NCBI RefSeq assembly: GCF_900109775.1
Contig: NZ_FOAX01000003.1
Location: 496,001 to 560,000, forward strand
DNA length: 64,000 nucleotides
Source of the DNA: Pseudoxanthomonas sp. GM95
Lineage (GTDB): Bacteria > Pseudomonadota > Gammaproteobacteria > Xanthomonadales > Xanthomonadaceae
Reading direction: 5' to 3'
Every line of letters starts with the position of its first letter. Within the stretch, counting starts at the first letter, position 1. The translations under genes and the position numbers were made by a program. Under the pieces are notes generated by a model that made no database searches, was not told the origin of the DNA, and worked only from the letters and a program-made list of their open reading frames with translations. This document shows positions 35,010 through 43,260 of the stretch, piece by piece.

Positions 35010-36785
35010 TTATGCCCGCACCATCGGGCCGGGCGACTTGATGTACTGGGTGCGGATGTTGTGCGCCGCCCAGTACGCCAGGCCGCCGACCAGGCCGGTG
35101 GGGTTGTAGCCGTTGTTCTGCGGGAACGCGTTGGCACCGATGGCGAACACGTTGGGCACGTCCCACGACTGCAGGTACTTGTTCAGCGCCGAGGTCTTGG
35201 GATCGTCGCCCATGATCGCGCCGCCGCAGGTGTGGGTGCTCTGATACTTGGTGATGTCGTAGTGGCTGCCGTCCTTCTTCGCATCGCCGGAGATCGACGT
35301 CGGATTGAGGAAGCGCGTCATCTGTTGGGCCTGGTCGACGAAGAACTGCGAGGCCTTGATCTCGTTGGGATGCCAGTCGAAGGTCATGCGCAGCAGGGGC
35401 CGGCCGAAGGCGTCCTTGTAGGTCGGGTCCAGGCTCAGGTAGTGCTGGCGATACGACATGCACGCGCCCTGCACTTCGTAATAGAACGAGTGGCGGAAGT
35501 TGTCGGCCACGGCCTGCTTCCACTTCGACCCCCAGCTCGGCGTGCCCTCGGGCACGTTGATGCCGCGCACCGGGCCGGCGCCGGGCTGGCGCGCCCACAC
35601 CAGGCCACCGCCGACGAAGCCGACCTTGCTGTTGTCCAGCTGGTTGCCGTTGAGGTCGTCCATCGTCGTGCCCGCGCCGCCGATGCCGATGAACTGGTTG
35701 GCCTGCACGCTCTTGTCGAAGAACATCACCACGCGGTTGAGGTTTTGGTAGGAGTAATTGCGCCCGATCGTGCCGGTGTTGGATTCCGGGTCGTAGGGCT
35801 GGCCGATGCCGGAGACCAGCATCAGGTGCACGTTGTAGAGCGAGAACGCGCACAGCAGCACCATGTCCGCCGGCTGCTCGACCTCGCGGCCCTGCGCGTC
35901 CAGGTAGGTCACGCCGGTAGCCTTCTTGCCGGTGTTGTCCAGGTTGACCTTGAGCACGGTGGCGTGGGTGCGCAGCTCGAAGCTCTTGCGCTGGCGCAGC
36001 ACCGGCAGGATGCAGGCGTTGGGACTGGCCTTGGAGTAGTTGAGGCAGCCGTAATCGCTGCAGAAGCCGCAGGCGTTGCACGGCCCCATCTGGCAGCCAT
36101 ACGGATTGACGTACGGGCCCGACGCATTCGACGCGGGGATCGGATATGGATGCCAGCCCATCTGCTTGGCCGCGCCATAGAACATCTCCGCGCCCAGATA
36201 GTTGGGATTGGGCTTGAGCGGATATTCGCTGGAACGCGAGCCTTCGAACGGGTTGCCCCCTTCCTGCAGCACGCCGTTGAGCACGCCGGCCTTGCCGGAA
36301 GTGCCGCAGACCTTTTCGAACATGTCCAGATGCGGTTCCAGGTCGTCATAGCTGACTGGGAAATCCTGGATTGTCATGTCTTCGGGAATGAACTTCTTGC
36401 CGTAGCGCTGCTCGACATTGCTGCGCAGGCGCATGTCTTCGGGCAGCGGGCGGAAGTGGCAACCCGACCAATGGCTGCCGGCGCCACCGACGCCGGTGCC
36501 CGGCTTGAACGACCCCATCTGTCGGTACGGCACGGCGGTGTCGCCGGGCGTGTGGCGTACGGTGACCGTCTCCTGCGCCAGGCTCTGCAGGTAGCGGCGA
36601 TGCACCGAGCCTTCCAGCTCGTCGACCACGCGCGGATAGGCGAAGTCCGGCTGCGTATCGCGGTCCGGGCCGCGCTCCAGCGCGACCACATTCAAGCCCG
36701 CGTCGGTGAGCTCCTTGGCCAGGATGGCGCCCGTCCAGCCCATGCCGACGATCACGGCGTCCACTTTCGGTTTCACGGTTGCCAT
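35010..36785 (-). CDS. GMC-family FAD dehydrogenase large subunit (gluconate/sugar dehydrogenase type)
   Basis: A 591-residue GMC oxidoreductase. The FAD-binding motif is near the N terminus (VIVGMGWTGAILAKEL, about residues 11-26) and GGAGSHWSG follows. A cysteine cluster (CQMGPCNACGFCSDYGC, about residues 228-245) resembles the iron-sulfur site of bacterial FAD-glucose dehydrogenases. The C-terminal catalytic region has His in STHTCGG and Asn in NPTGLVGG. It oxidises a sugar, sugar acid or polyol in the periplasm, probably exported with its Tat-signal small subunit. It starts four bases after that subunit's stop. The substrate cannot be told from sequence alone. Confidence 0.9.
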   Translation of the reverse strand: MATVKPKVDAVIVGMGWTGAILAKELTDAGLNVVALERGPDRDTQPDFAYPRVVDELEGSVHRRYLQSLAQETVTVRHTPGDTAVPYRQMGSFKPGTGVGGAGSHWSGCHFRPLPEDMRLRSNVEQRYGKKFIPEDMTIQDFPVSYDDLEPHLDMFEKVCGTSGKAGVLNGVLQEGGNPFEGSRSSEYPLKPNPNYLGAEMFYGAAKQMGWHPYPIPASNASGPYVNPYGCQMGPCNACGFCSDYGCLNYSKASPNACILPVLRQRKSFELRTHATVLKVNLDNTGKKATGVTYLDAQGREVEQPADMVLLCAFSLYNVHLMLVSGIGQPYDPESNTGTIGRNYSYQNLNRVVMFFDKSVQANQFIGIGGAGTTMDDLNGNQLDNSKVGFVGGGLVWARQPGAGPVRGINVPEGTPSWGSKWKQAVADNFRHSFYYEVQGACMSYRQHYLSLDPTYKDAFGRPLLRMTFDWHPNEIKASQFFVDQAQQMTRFLNPTSISGDAKKDGSHYDITKYQSTHTCGGAIMGDDPKTSALNKYLQSWDVPNVFAIGANAFPQNNGYNPTGLVGGLAYWAAHNIRTQYIKSPGPMVRA

Positions 36786-36789
36786 GTCA

Positions 36790-37524
36790 TCAGCCTCGCT
36801 TGCCGGCCAGGTCGACCGGCGGCAAGGGATAGGCCTTGTCGCGCACGGTGATCCAGTCCATGTAATCGGCGCGCATGCCCGGATACCCGATCATTTTCCA
36901 CGCGCCCATGTTCTTGTTGCCGCCATGCTTCGGGTCAGCGAAGTAGCCGTTCTTCACTTCGCCCAGGAAGTAGGAGAAGAAGGTTTTGGCGGAGATGCCC
37001 TCCAGTTCCACCTTGCCGTCCTGCGCGGCCTTGAGCAGGGTGTCCTGCGCATCGGCATCGAGCTGGGCAAAGGTCTTGCCGTCGAAGGTCTTCTTGCAGT
37101 GCGCGTCCATCGCGCCGATGCCCACGCGCAGCATGTCGCGCAGCGCCAGCTTGCCCTGGTAGCCGAACTCCTTCGCCGCTTCGACGAACGGGCCCTGCAT
37201 GTACCAGATCGCACCGGCGGCGTAGGCGCTCTGCATGTGCTTGTCGAGGAATTCCGGCACGCCGGCTTCCACCGCGCCCGGGCCGATGTCGTCATGCGGA
37301 ATCAGCCGGCCGCACGCGGCCACGACGAAGGCGTATTCGACGTCATTGAAGAAGCTGGGCTTGAAGTCTTCCGGCTTGGACGAGGCAGACGCCGCACCGT
37401 TGGCGGCGGTCTTGTCGTCACTGCAGCCGGGCAGCGCCGCGGCCAGCGGGATCAGGGTCAGACCCTGGAAAAAACGGCGGCGCGAAGGCGACACCGACGA
37501 TGCATCGTCGTCCGAGGCGGACAT
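36790..37524 (-). CDS. Gluconate 2-dehydrogenase-type small (gamma) subunit, Tat signal
   Basis: A 244-residue protein with a twin-arginine signal (SPSRRRFFQGLTLIPLAAALPGC, SRRRFF at about residues 14-19) and a GMC-dehydrogenase small-subunit domain (about residues 55-240). The domain includes CGRLIPHDD-IGPGAVEAGV and MIGYPGMRADY. The small subunit carries the Tat signal for the complex and helps insert the FAD subunit. The final signal region also contains LPGC, so lipidation is possible. First gene of the operon; a LysR gene lies 192 bases upstream on the same strand. Confidence 0.9.
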   Translation of the reverse strand: MSASDDDASSVSPSRRRFFQGLTLIPLAAALPGCSDDKTAANGAASASSKPEDFKPSFFNDVEYAFVVAACGRLIPHDDIGPGAVEAGVPEFLDKHMQSAYAAGAIWYMQGPFVEAAKEFGYQGKLALRDMLRVGIGAMDAHCKKTFDGKTFAQLDADAQDTLLKAAQDGKVELEGISAKTFFSYFLGEVKNGYFADPKHGGNKNMGAWKMIGYPGMRADYMDWITVRDKAYPLPPVDLAGKRG

Positions 37525-37716
37525 GGCTGGCTCCCTGGAGAGAGTTGGCTGGGCGTCGCTCGCCTGGGGTCCGGATCGGGCACACAAACACGCAACGCCT
37601 GCGGCAAACCTTGCAGCAGGCTGTCATTTTTGACGTGAACGCTTCAGCCGCCCAATGCCGTTTTTACATGGCGCGATGCACCAGCGGTATCGGCCTGCGT
37701 GAGGCGGCGCGTTGAT

Positions 37717-38628
37717 CTAGCGTGCGTGCGCGGTCGCCGCGGCCCACAGGATCTCCGCCGCAGGCGTCAGCGGCGCGGTCTTGCGCTGCAGGCAGATTTC
37801 CATCGGCACATCCCAGCTCGCGTTGCCGGCGCGCACCAGCGTGCCGACATCCAGCTGGGTGCGCACCAGCGTCTCCGGCAACCAGCCCACGCCACGGCCT
37901 TGCACCGCCATCGCCGCGACCACGCTGGAGGCATGGGTCGCGAACACCGAACGCAGGTGTGCCTTGGTTTTCAGCAGCGCGTCGATACTGTCCACCACCC
38001 GCCCCAGCCCGGCCTGCGCGGTGTAGGACAGGTACGCGGCGGGTTCCTCGCGCGTGCCCGGCAGGCGATGCAGCGGCTGCTTCCCGCCCGGCTTGGCCGG
38101 CGCCGAGACCGGCATCAGCACGTCCACGTCCAGCACCTTCTGCAGGTAGTCGGCCGAATCCAGCGGGCCGTTGGAGCCGCTGGGCCGATGGGCCAGCAGG
38201 AAGTCCACTTCATCCTTGAGCAGCATGCGTTCGCAGGCTTCCAGGTGATTGGTGGTGAACTGCACCTGCAGGCCCGGCACCTGCGCTTCGAAGCGCGAGA
38301 TCCAGTGCGGGAAGAAGCTGAAGGTCAGCGCGTTGGTCGCGCAGAAACGTACTACGCCCGGCGGCTGGAATGCCGCCGCTTGGGCCACGCCGCGGGCCAC
38401 TTCGAGCCGGCTGAGGATGTCGCGCGCCGCAGGTAAAAAGCTCTTGCCGGCCTCGGACAGGGTGACGCCAGCCGGCGTGCGCACGAACAGCGGCACCCCG
38501 ACCCAGTCTTCCAGCGCATGGATGCGCCGGCTCAGCGCCGGCTGGGTGACATGGCGCACGCGCGAGGCCGCGGCATAGGTGCCCGACTCCACGATCGCAA
38601 CCAGGTCCTTGAGCCAATCCAGCAGCAT
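37717..38628 (-). CDS. LysR-family transcriptional regulator
   Basis: A 303-residue LysR regulator. The N-terminal helix-turn-helix (TYAAASRVRHVTQPALSRRI, about residues 17-36) has the HVTQPALSRR form seen in HypT/YjiE-like members. The effector domain follows (about residues 88-295). ATG 38628 starts the conserved N terminus. It sits upstream of and co-directional with the dehydrogenase operon, so it may control it; the link is positional only. Confidence 0.88.
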   Translation of the reverse strand: MLLDWLKDLVAIVESGTYAAASRVRHVTQPALSRRIHALEDWVGVPLFVRTPAGVTLSEAGKSFLPAARDILSRLEVARGVAQAAAFQPPGVVRFCATNALTFSFFPHWISRFEAQVPGLQVQFTTNHLEACERMLLKDEVDFLLAHRPSGSNGPLDSADYLQKVLDVDVLMPVSAPAKPGGKQPLHRLPGTREEPAAYLSYTAQAGLGRVVDSIDALLKTKAHLRSVFATHASSVVAAMAVQGRGVGWLPETLVRTQLDVGTLVRAGNASWDVPMEICLQRKTAPLTPAAEILWAAATAHAR

Positions 38629-38807
38629 GGCGACGTCGTTTCCCCCAAACGAAAGACGGCCATTATACGAAGCGTGGCGAAACGATCCGTCACCTGAACC
38701 CGCAAAAACAGCGGTTTTCCGCGGTGTCATCGCTTGGCGCTGCGCGAAGATCCCAATGGACGCCCACGTCGTCACCCCGCTGGCGAGGTGACGACGCGCG
38801 GCCTTGC

Positions 38808-41603
38808 TTACAGCTCGTAGCGGAAGCCGAGCATGTATTGGCGCCCGTACTTGGTGTACTCCTCGGGGAAGAACAGGCCGGTGCCGGTGCTCTCGCTGAC
38901 CTCGACCCGGAATGGCTCGTCGGTGAGGTTGTTGACCTGGCCCAGCAGAGTCAGGCCATGCAGCGCGCTGGTTTCGGGGAACTCATAGCTGAGCTGGAAA
39001 TCCACGGTGCGCTCGCTCAGCGTGTTGCGGTACTGGCGCTGGCCGAACAGGGCGCTGTATTCGCCGCGGTAGCCGTCACGATAGCGCTGGCTCAGGCGCG
39101 CGGAGAACCCGTGCTTCTCGTAGTAAAGCGTCGCGTTGGCCACGACCTTGGACAGGCCGGGAATCGTGTCGGTGCCCGGCGAATCGTCGTTGGGATCCGG
39201 GTCGATCGACGATTCGGTGTAGCTGACGTTGAGCTGCGTGCCCCAGCCGTCCAGCCAGTCGCTGAGCAGGCTGCCGGACAACGCCGTGGAAAGCTCCGCG
39301 CCCCGCATGTAGCCACCGGTGCCATTGGCCCAGGTGCTGAAGGTGCCCATGTTGGAAATCGGCGGCGGCGCGTCGGGGTCGGGCGTGTAGCCGCTGAAAT
39401 CCCAGTCCAGGTTCTGCCGGTAGATGTAGGTCTGCAGGTTCTTGCGGAACAGCGCCAGGCCGACATAGCTGCCTTCGCCGAAATACTTCTCGAACGACAG
39501 GTCGAAGGCGTAAGCGCGATACGGCTCCAGGGTCGGGTTACCGCCGCTGCCGGACCACACGAACGGCGCGGTGGTGCTGACGCCGGCGCTGGAATCGGCG
39601 CTGAGGTAGTTGATCGGCGGACGCATCATCACCTTGGCGGCCGAGGCTCGGATCAGCCAGCCTTCGCCGAAGTCGAAGATCAGGTTCACGCTGGGCAGGA
39701 AGTCGCTGTACTGCGCGCCGAGGGTCTGCGAGCCAACCACCGATTCATTGGCCGCGTTGAAGCCGGTGGAGGACTGATCGCTGGTGATGTACTGCATGCC
39801 GGCGTTGCCGCGCACGCGGATTCGATCGGTGAGATCCATGTCGAGGTTGGCGCGCACGTAGTACGTGTTGATCTTTTCCTCGACGATGAAGTCCTTGCGC
39901 AGGTCATCGTTGGATTCGCTCAGCTCCACGTTGTAGTACTGGTCCAGCGCCGTCCACGGATTGAACGCCAGGATGTTGCCCATCCCGACGAAATCCAGCG
40001 ACACCGGCGACTGCAGCAGCGACGGATCGACCAGCGTCGGCGTTTCGCCCGGCAGGAAGGCGAAGAACACATCGGCCACCTTCTGCTTGGTGCGCTTATT
40101 GATGTTGACGCCGGCATCGACGCTGCGGATGACCGCGTTGTCCAGCTCGTGGTTGAAGTTGAAGCGACCGGCCTTGATGGTGTCCTTCTGCTCGGAGATC
40201 TCCAGGCGGCCGTCGTGGTTGTAGTGCTGCGGATCCCACAGGTAGACCGCGTTGGGATCGGACATGTCCGGCAGGGTGAACTGCGAATAGCCCGGCGTGG
40301 TCTTCAGGTCGAAGTCGATGCTCTGGCCGTCCAGGCGGCCGGCATAGAGCTCCAGCGCGGACTGGTCACGCTTGGCGCGCGAATAGCTCAGGTCGGCGGT
40401 CAGCGTGCTGCGCTCGCCCAGCTTGAAGGCATTGTTCCAGCCCACTGAAAACAGCTTGTCCTGGCGGCGGTTGCTGTTGTTGCTCACCAGCGGCTGCACG
40501 TTGTTGAGCGTGCCGCTGGTGACCACCGGATAGCCGTCCTTGTCGGTGGTCTGCGCGTTGCTGTAGGTGATGCCGCTGCCGTTTTCGCCGACGAAATCCG
40601 AGGCGCTGGACCACATCGTGCCGTGGGTGATCTCGTCCTGGTCGAACTTGGAGTAGTACAGGTCCAGGATCGAGTGGAAGCGGTCGTTGGGCTTGAACTC
40701 GAACACGCCCATCACGCCATCGCGCTGCAGGTCGCGTGACTTGATCCAGGCTTCGTCACCCTGCAGGGCGATGGCGTTGAGCGGCCGGCCGGCCTGGTAC
40801 GGGCCGTCCCAGTCGACGCGATCCAGGTCCGCCCACCACCACGACTTGTAGTGCTGCTCCTGGAACGGCGAGTTGAGCCGTGCCACGCCCAGCGCCACGC
40901 CGATGGTGTCGTCGGCGAACTGGTCCACGTACGACGCACTCGCGCGATAGCCGCGCTCCTTGCCGTCGTCGCTGAGCTTGCCCAGCGAGTTGTACTCGCC
41001 CTGGCCGCCGACCACGATGCGCCGCTCGGACAGGTCCAGCGGACGGATGGTCTGCAGGTCCACGGTACCCGACAGGCCCTGGCCGATCAGCGCCGCGTCC
41101 GGGGTCTTGTACACGGTGACCGCGTTGATCAACTCGGACGGGTACTGGTCGAACTCCACGCCGCGGCTGTCGCCGGTGCTGACCTGTTCGCGGCCGTTGA
41201 GCAAAGTGCCGGCGAACTGCTCGGACATGCCGCGTATGTTGATCACCTGCGCGCGGCCATCCACGCGCTGGGTGGCCAGGCCCGGCAGGCGCGAGATCGA
41301 GTCGGCGATGGAGACATCGGGCAGTTTGCCCAGATCCTCGGCCGAGATGGTCTCCACGATCGAGGTCGCTTCGGCCTTCTTTTCCACTGCGTTGGCGATG
41401 GCGGCGCGGATGCCGGTGACCTTGACGCTGTCCAGGGTCTTGGCCTGGTCCTGCGTGGTGGTGTCGGTGGCCGAAGCGGGGGCTTCGGTTTGTTGCTGCG
41501 CGTGCGCCTGCATGGTCAACAGCACCAGGCAGCAGGCGGCGGCGAGGCGTGCGACCGGCGCACGCGGCTTGGAGGCCCACGGCCTCCGCGAATCGATGTC
41601 CAT
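38808..41603 (-). CDS. TonB-dependent outer-membrane receptor (Xanthomonas/Caulobacter type)
   Basis: A 931-residue receptor with a signal peptide (about residues 1-35, cleavage after AHA). The plug domain (about 55-180) shows VKVTGIRAAIANAVEKK and LGKLPDVSIADSISRLPG (split). The 22-strand barrel follows. This family (often called TonB-Xanth-Caul) commonly serves plant or microbial polysaccharide uptake. The promoter and a LacI-type palindrome lie just upstream of the ATG. Its divergent neighbour is a GH30 glycosidase, so an oligosaccharide released by that enzyme is the likely ligand. Confidence 0.93.
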   Translation of the reverse strand: MDIDSRRPWASKPRAPVARLAAACCLVLLTMQAHAQQQTEAPASATDTTTQDQAKTLDSVKVTGIRAAIANAVEKKAEATSIVETISAEDLGKLPDVSIADSISRLPGLATQRVDGRAQVINIRGMSEQFAGTLLNGREQVSTGDSRGVEFDQYPSELINAVTVYKTPDAALIGQGLSGTVDLQTIRPLDLSERRIVVGGQGEYNSLGKLSDDGKERGYRASASYVDQFADDTIGVALGVARLNSPFQEQHYKSWWWADLDRVDWDGPYQAGRPLNAIALQGDEAWIKSRDLQRDGVMGVFEFKPNDRFHSILDLYYSKFDQDEITHGTMWSSASDFVGENGSGITYSNAQTTDKDGYPVVTSGTLNNVQPLVSNNSNRRQDKLFSVGWNNAFKLGERSTLTADLSYSRAKRDQSALELYAGRLDGQSIDFDLKTTPGYSQFTLPDMSDPNAVYLWDPQHYNHDGRLEISEQKDTIKAGRFNFNHELDNAVIRSVDAGVNINKRTKQKVADVFFAFLPGETPTLVDPSLLQSPVSLDFVGMGNILAFNPWTALDQYYNVELSESNDDLRKDFIVEEKINTYYVRANLDMDLTDRIRVRGNAGMQYITSDQSSTGFNAANESVVGSQTLGAQYSDFLPSVNLIFDFGEGWLIRASAAKVMMRPPINYLSADSSAGVSTTAPFVWSGSGGNPTLEPYRAYAFDLSFEKYFGEGSYVGLALFRKNLQTYIYRQNLDWDFSGYTPDPDAPPPISNMGTFSTWANGTGGYMRGAELSTALSGSLLSDWLDGWGTQLNVSYTESSIDPDPNDDSPGTDTIPGLSKVVANATLYYEKHGFSARLSQRYRDGYRGEYSALFGQRQYRNTLSERTVDFQLSYEFPETSALHGLTLLGQVNNLTDEPFRVEVSESTGTGLFFPEEYTKYGRQYMLGFRYEL

Positions 41604-41625
41604 CGTGCCCTCCCAGGCATCGGTC

Positions 41626-41639
41626 TGACAGCGCTGTCA
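41626..41639. promoter_or_regulatory. LacI-type operator palindrome
   Basis: TGACAGCGCTGTCA, a perfect 14-bp palindrome centred on GCGC, typical of LacI-family operators. It overlaps the -10 element of the receptor promoter and lies about 23 bases upstream of its start codon, so repression by steric block is expected. No LacI gene is in the window. Confidence 0.75.
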
Positions 41640-41665
41640 TAGCGACGCGTGTCAAAGCGTGTCAA
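41636..41665 (-). promoter_or_regulatory. Promoter of the TonB receptor gene
   Basis: Minus strand: TTGACA (41660-41665), 18-base spacer, TATGAC (41636-41641). A second TTGACA lies at 41650-41655. The -10 element merges with the palindrome. Confidence 0.65.
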
Positions 41666-41817
41666 TCGTTTCAGCCACGGCGATGTGCGTGCATCCCCGA
41701 AAAGCCCATCGCACCGCGGTGTTGCACTGGAAACGTTCTCGCGTTGCGCCGCGCTGCAGCATGCGATTGGCGCGGGTCTGGGGCAGGTTGTTGGCCCGCG
41801 CCGACCTGTGATGCCCG

Positions 41818-43257
41818 ATGCCTTGTCCTCGCCGCTGTCATGTTGCCCGTCTCGTGTTCGCCTTGATGACGCTGGCGATGTCTTTGCCCGTGCTGGCGCA
41901 GTCGCCGCGCAAGGCGCAGGTGTGGCTGACCACGCATGGCCATCAGTACGCCCTGTCGCCGATGGCGCCCGCGGTGTTCGGCGCGCGCGAGGCGTTGCCG
42001 ATCGCGATCGAAGTCGATGCGACCGATACCCGCCAGGCGATGGTCGGCTTCGGCGCGTCGATCACCGATGCGTCCGCTTACCTGATCCAGGGCCTGGCGC
42101 CGGACGCGCGGGCGAAGCTGCTGGAAGAACTGTTCGGCCGGCAAGGCGATGGCATCGGCCTGAGCTTCGCGCGCCTGACCATTGGTGCGTCGGATTTCTC
42201 GCGCAGCCACTACACGCTGGACGACACGCCGGGCAACGCGCCCGATCCGCAGCTCACGCATTTTTCCATCGCGCCCAACCTGGCCGACGTGGTGCCGGTG
42301 ACAAAGGCGGCGCTGGCGATCAATCCGCAACTCAAGGTGATGGCCTCGCCATGGAGCGCGCCGGCGTGGATGAAATCCAACCGCAACCTGATCCAGGGCA
42401 CGCTGGACCCGGCGGCGTACGACGCCTTCGCCCGCTACCTGCTCGAGTATGTCGATGCCTATGCCGAACAAGGCATCCTGATCTGGGCGCTGACCGTGCA
42501 GAACGAGCCGGATTTCGAGCCCAAGGATTACCCTGGCATGCGCTTCAACGCGCCGGCGCGCGCGCGCTTCATCGGTGGCCATCTCGGCCCGCTGCTGGCC
42601 GCGCGCGGGTCGTCGGCGCCGCTGCTGTTCGACTGGGACCACAACTGGAACAAACCACACGAGCCGCTGGGCGTGTTGAACGATGCGAAGGCCAATCCCT
42701 TCGTCAACGCGGTGGCTTGGCACTGCTACGGCGGCACGCCCGACGCGCAGTCGCCGGTGCATGCCGCGTTCCCGGACAAGGACGTCTACATGACCGAGTG
42801 CTCGGGCGGCGACTGGGAGCCGCTACGCAGCGGTGGACTCACGCTGCAGGCGCGTCGGCTGATCATCGAATCGGTGCGCCACGACGCGCGCGGCGTGCTG
42901 TTCTGGAACCTGGCGCTGGACCAGGACGGCGGCCCGCACGCCGGCGGCTGCGACACCTGCCGCGGCGTGGTCGACATCGACACCCGCGACGGCGCGCTCA
43001 CCCGCACCGACGAGTACTACGCGCTGGCCCATGCCAGCCGCTTCGTGCCGCCAGGCGCGCATCGGGTGGGCTCATCGGAAGAAGTCGACGGCGTGGACAA
43101 CGTGGCCTTCGTCAATCCCGATGGCGGCCGCGTGTTGGTGGTGACCAATTCGGCGCCGGTGCCGCGCACGTTCTCGGTGCGGGAGGGCGATTCGGCCTTT
43201 CACTACACCTTGCCCGGCAAGAGCCTGGCGACCTTTACCTGGTCGCCAGCGCCTTAG
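41818..43257 (+). CDS. Glycoside hydrolase family 30 enzyme (glucosylceramidase / beta-1,6-glucanase type)
   Basis: A 479-residue exported enzyme with a signal peptide (about residues 1-28, cleavage at VLAQ). The (beta/alpha)8 domain (about 45-400) has the acid/base Glu230 in QNEPDF and the nucleophile Glu327 in MTECSGG. Other GH30 motifs are GFGASITDASAYL and ASPWSAPAWMK. A small beta-sandwich follows. GH30 members hydrolyse beta-glucosides, beta-1,6-glucans or xylans; beta-1,6-glucan of fungal walls is a reasonable guess. It is divergent from the TonB receptor gene and its stop lies only three bases from the convergent S9 peptidase gene. Confidence 0.9.
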   Translation: MPCPRRCHVARLVFALMTLAMSLPVLAQSPRKAQVWLTTHGHQYALSPMAPAVFGAREALPIAIEVDATDTRQAMVGFGASITDASAYLIQGLAPDARAKLLEELFGRQGDGIGLSFARLTIGASDFSRSHYTLDDTPGNAPDPQLTHFSIAPNLADVVPVTKAALAINPQLKVMASPWSAPAWMKSNRNLIQGTLDPAAYDAFARYLLEYVDAYAEQGILIWALTVQNEPDFEPKDYPGMRFNAPARARFIGGHLGPLLAARGSSAPLLFDWDHNWNKPHEPLGVLNDAKANPFVNAVAWHCYGGTPDAQSPVHAAFPDKDVYMTECSGGDWEPLRSGGLTLQARRLIIESVRHDARGVLFWNLALDQDGGPHAGGCDTCRGVVDIDTRDGALTRTDEYYALAHASRFVPPGAHRVGSSEEVDGVDNVAFVNPDGGRVLVVTNSAPVPRTFSVREGDSAFHYTLPGKSLATFTWSPAP

Positions 43258-43260
43258 CCG

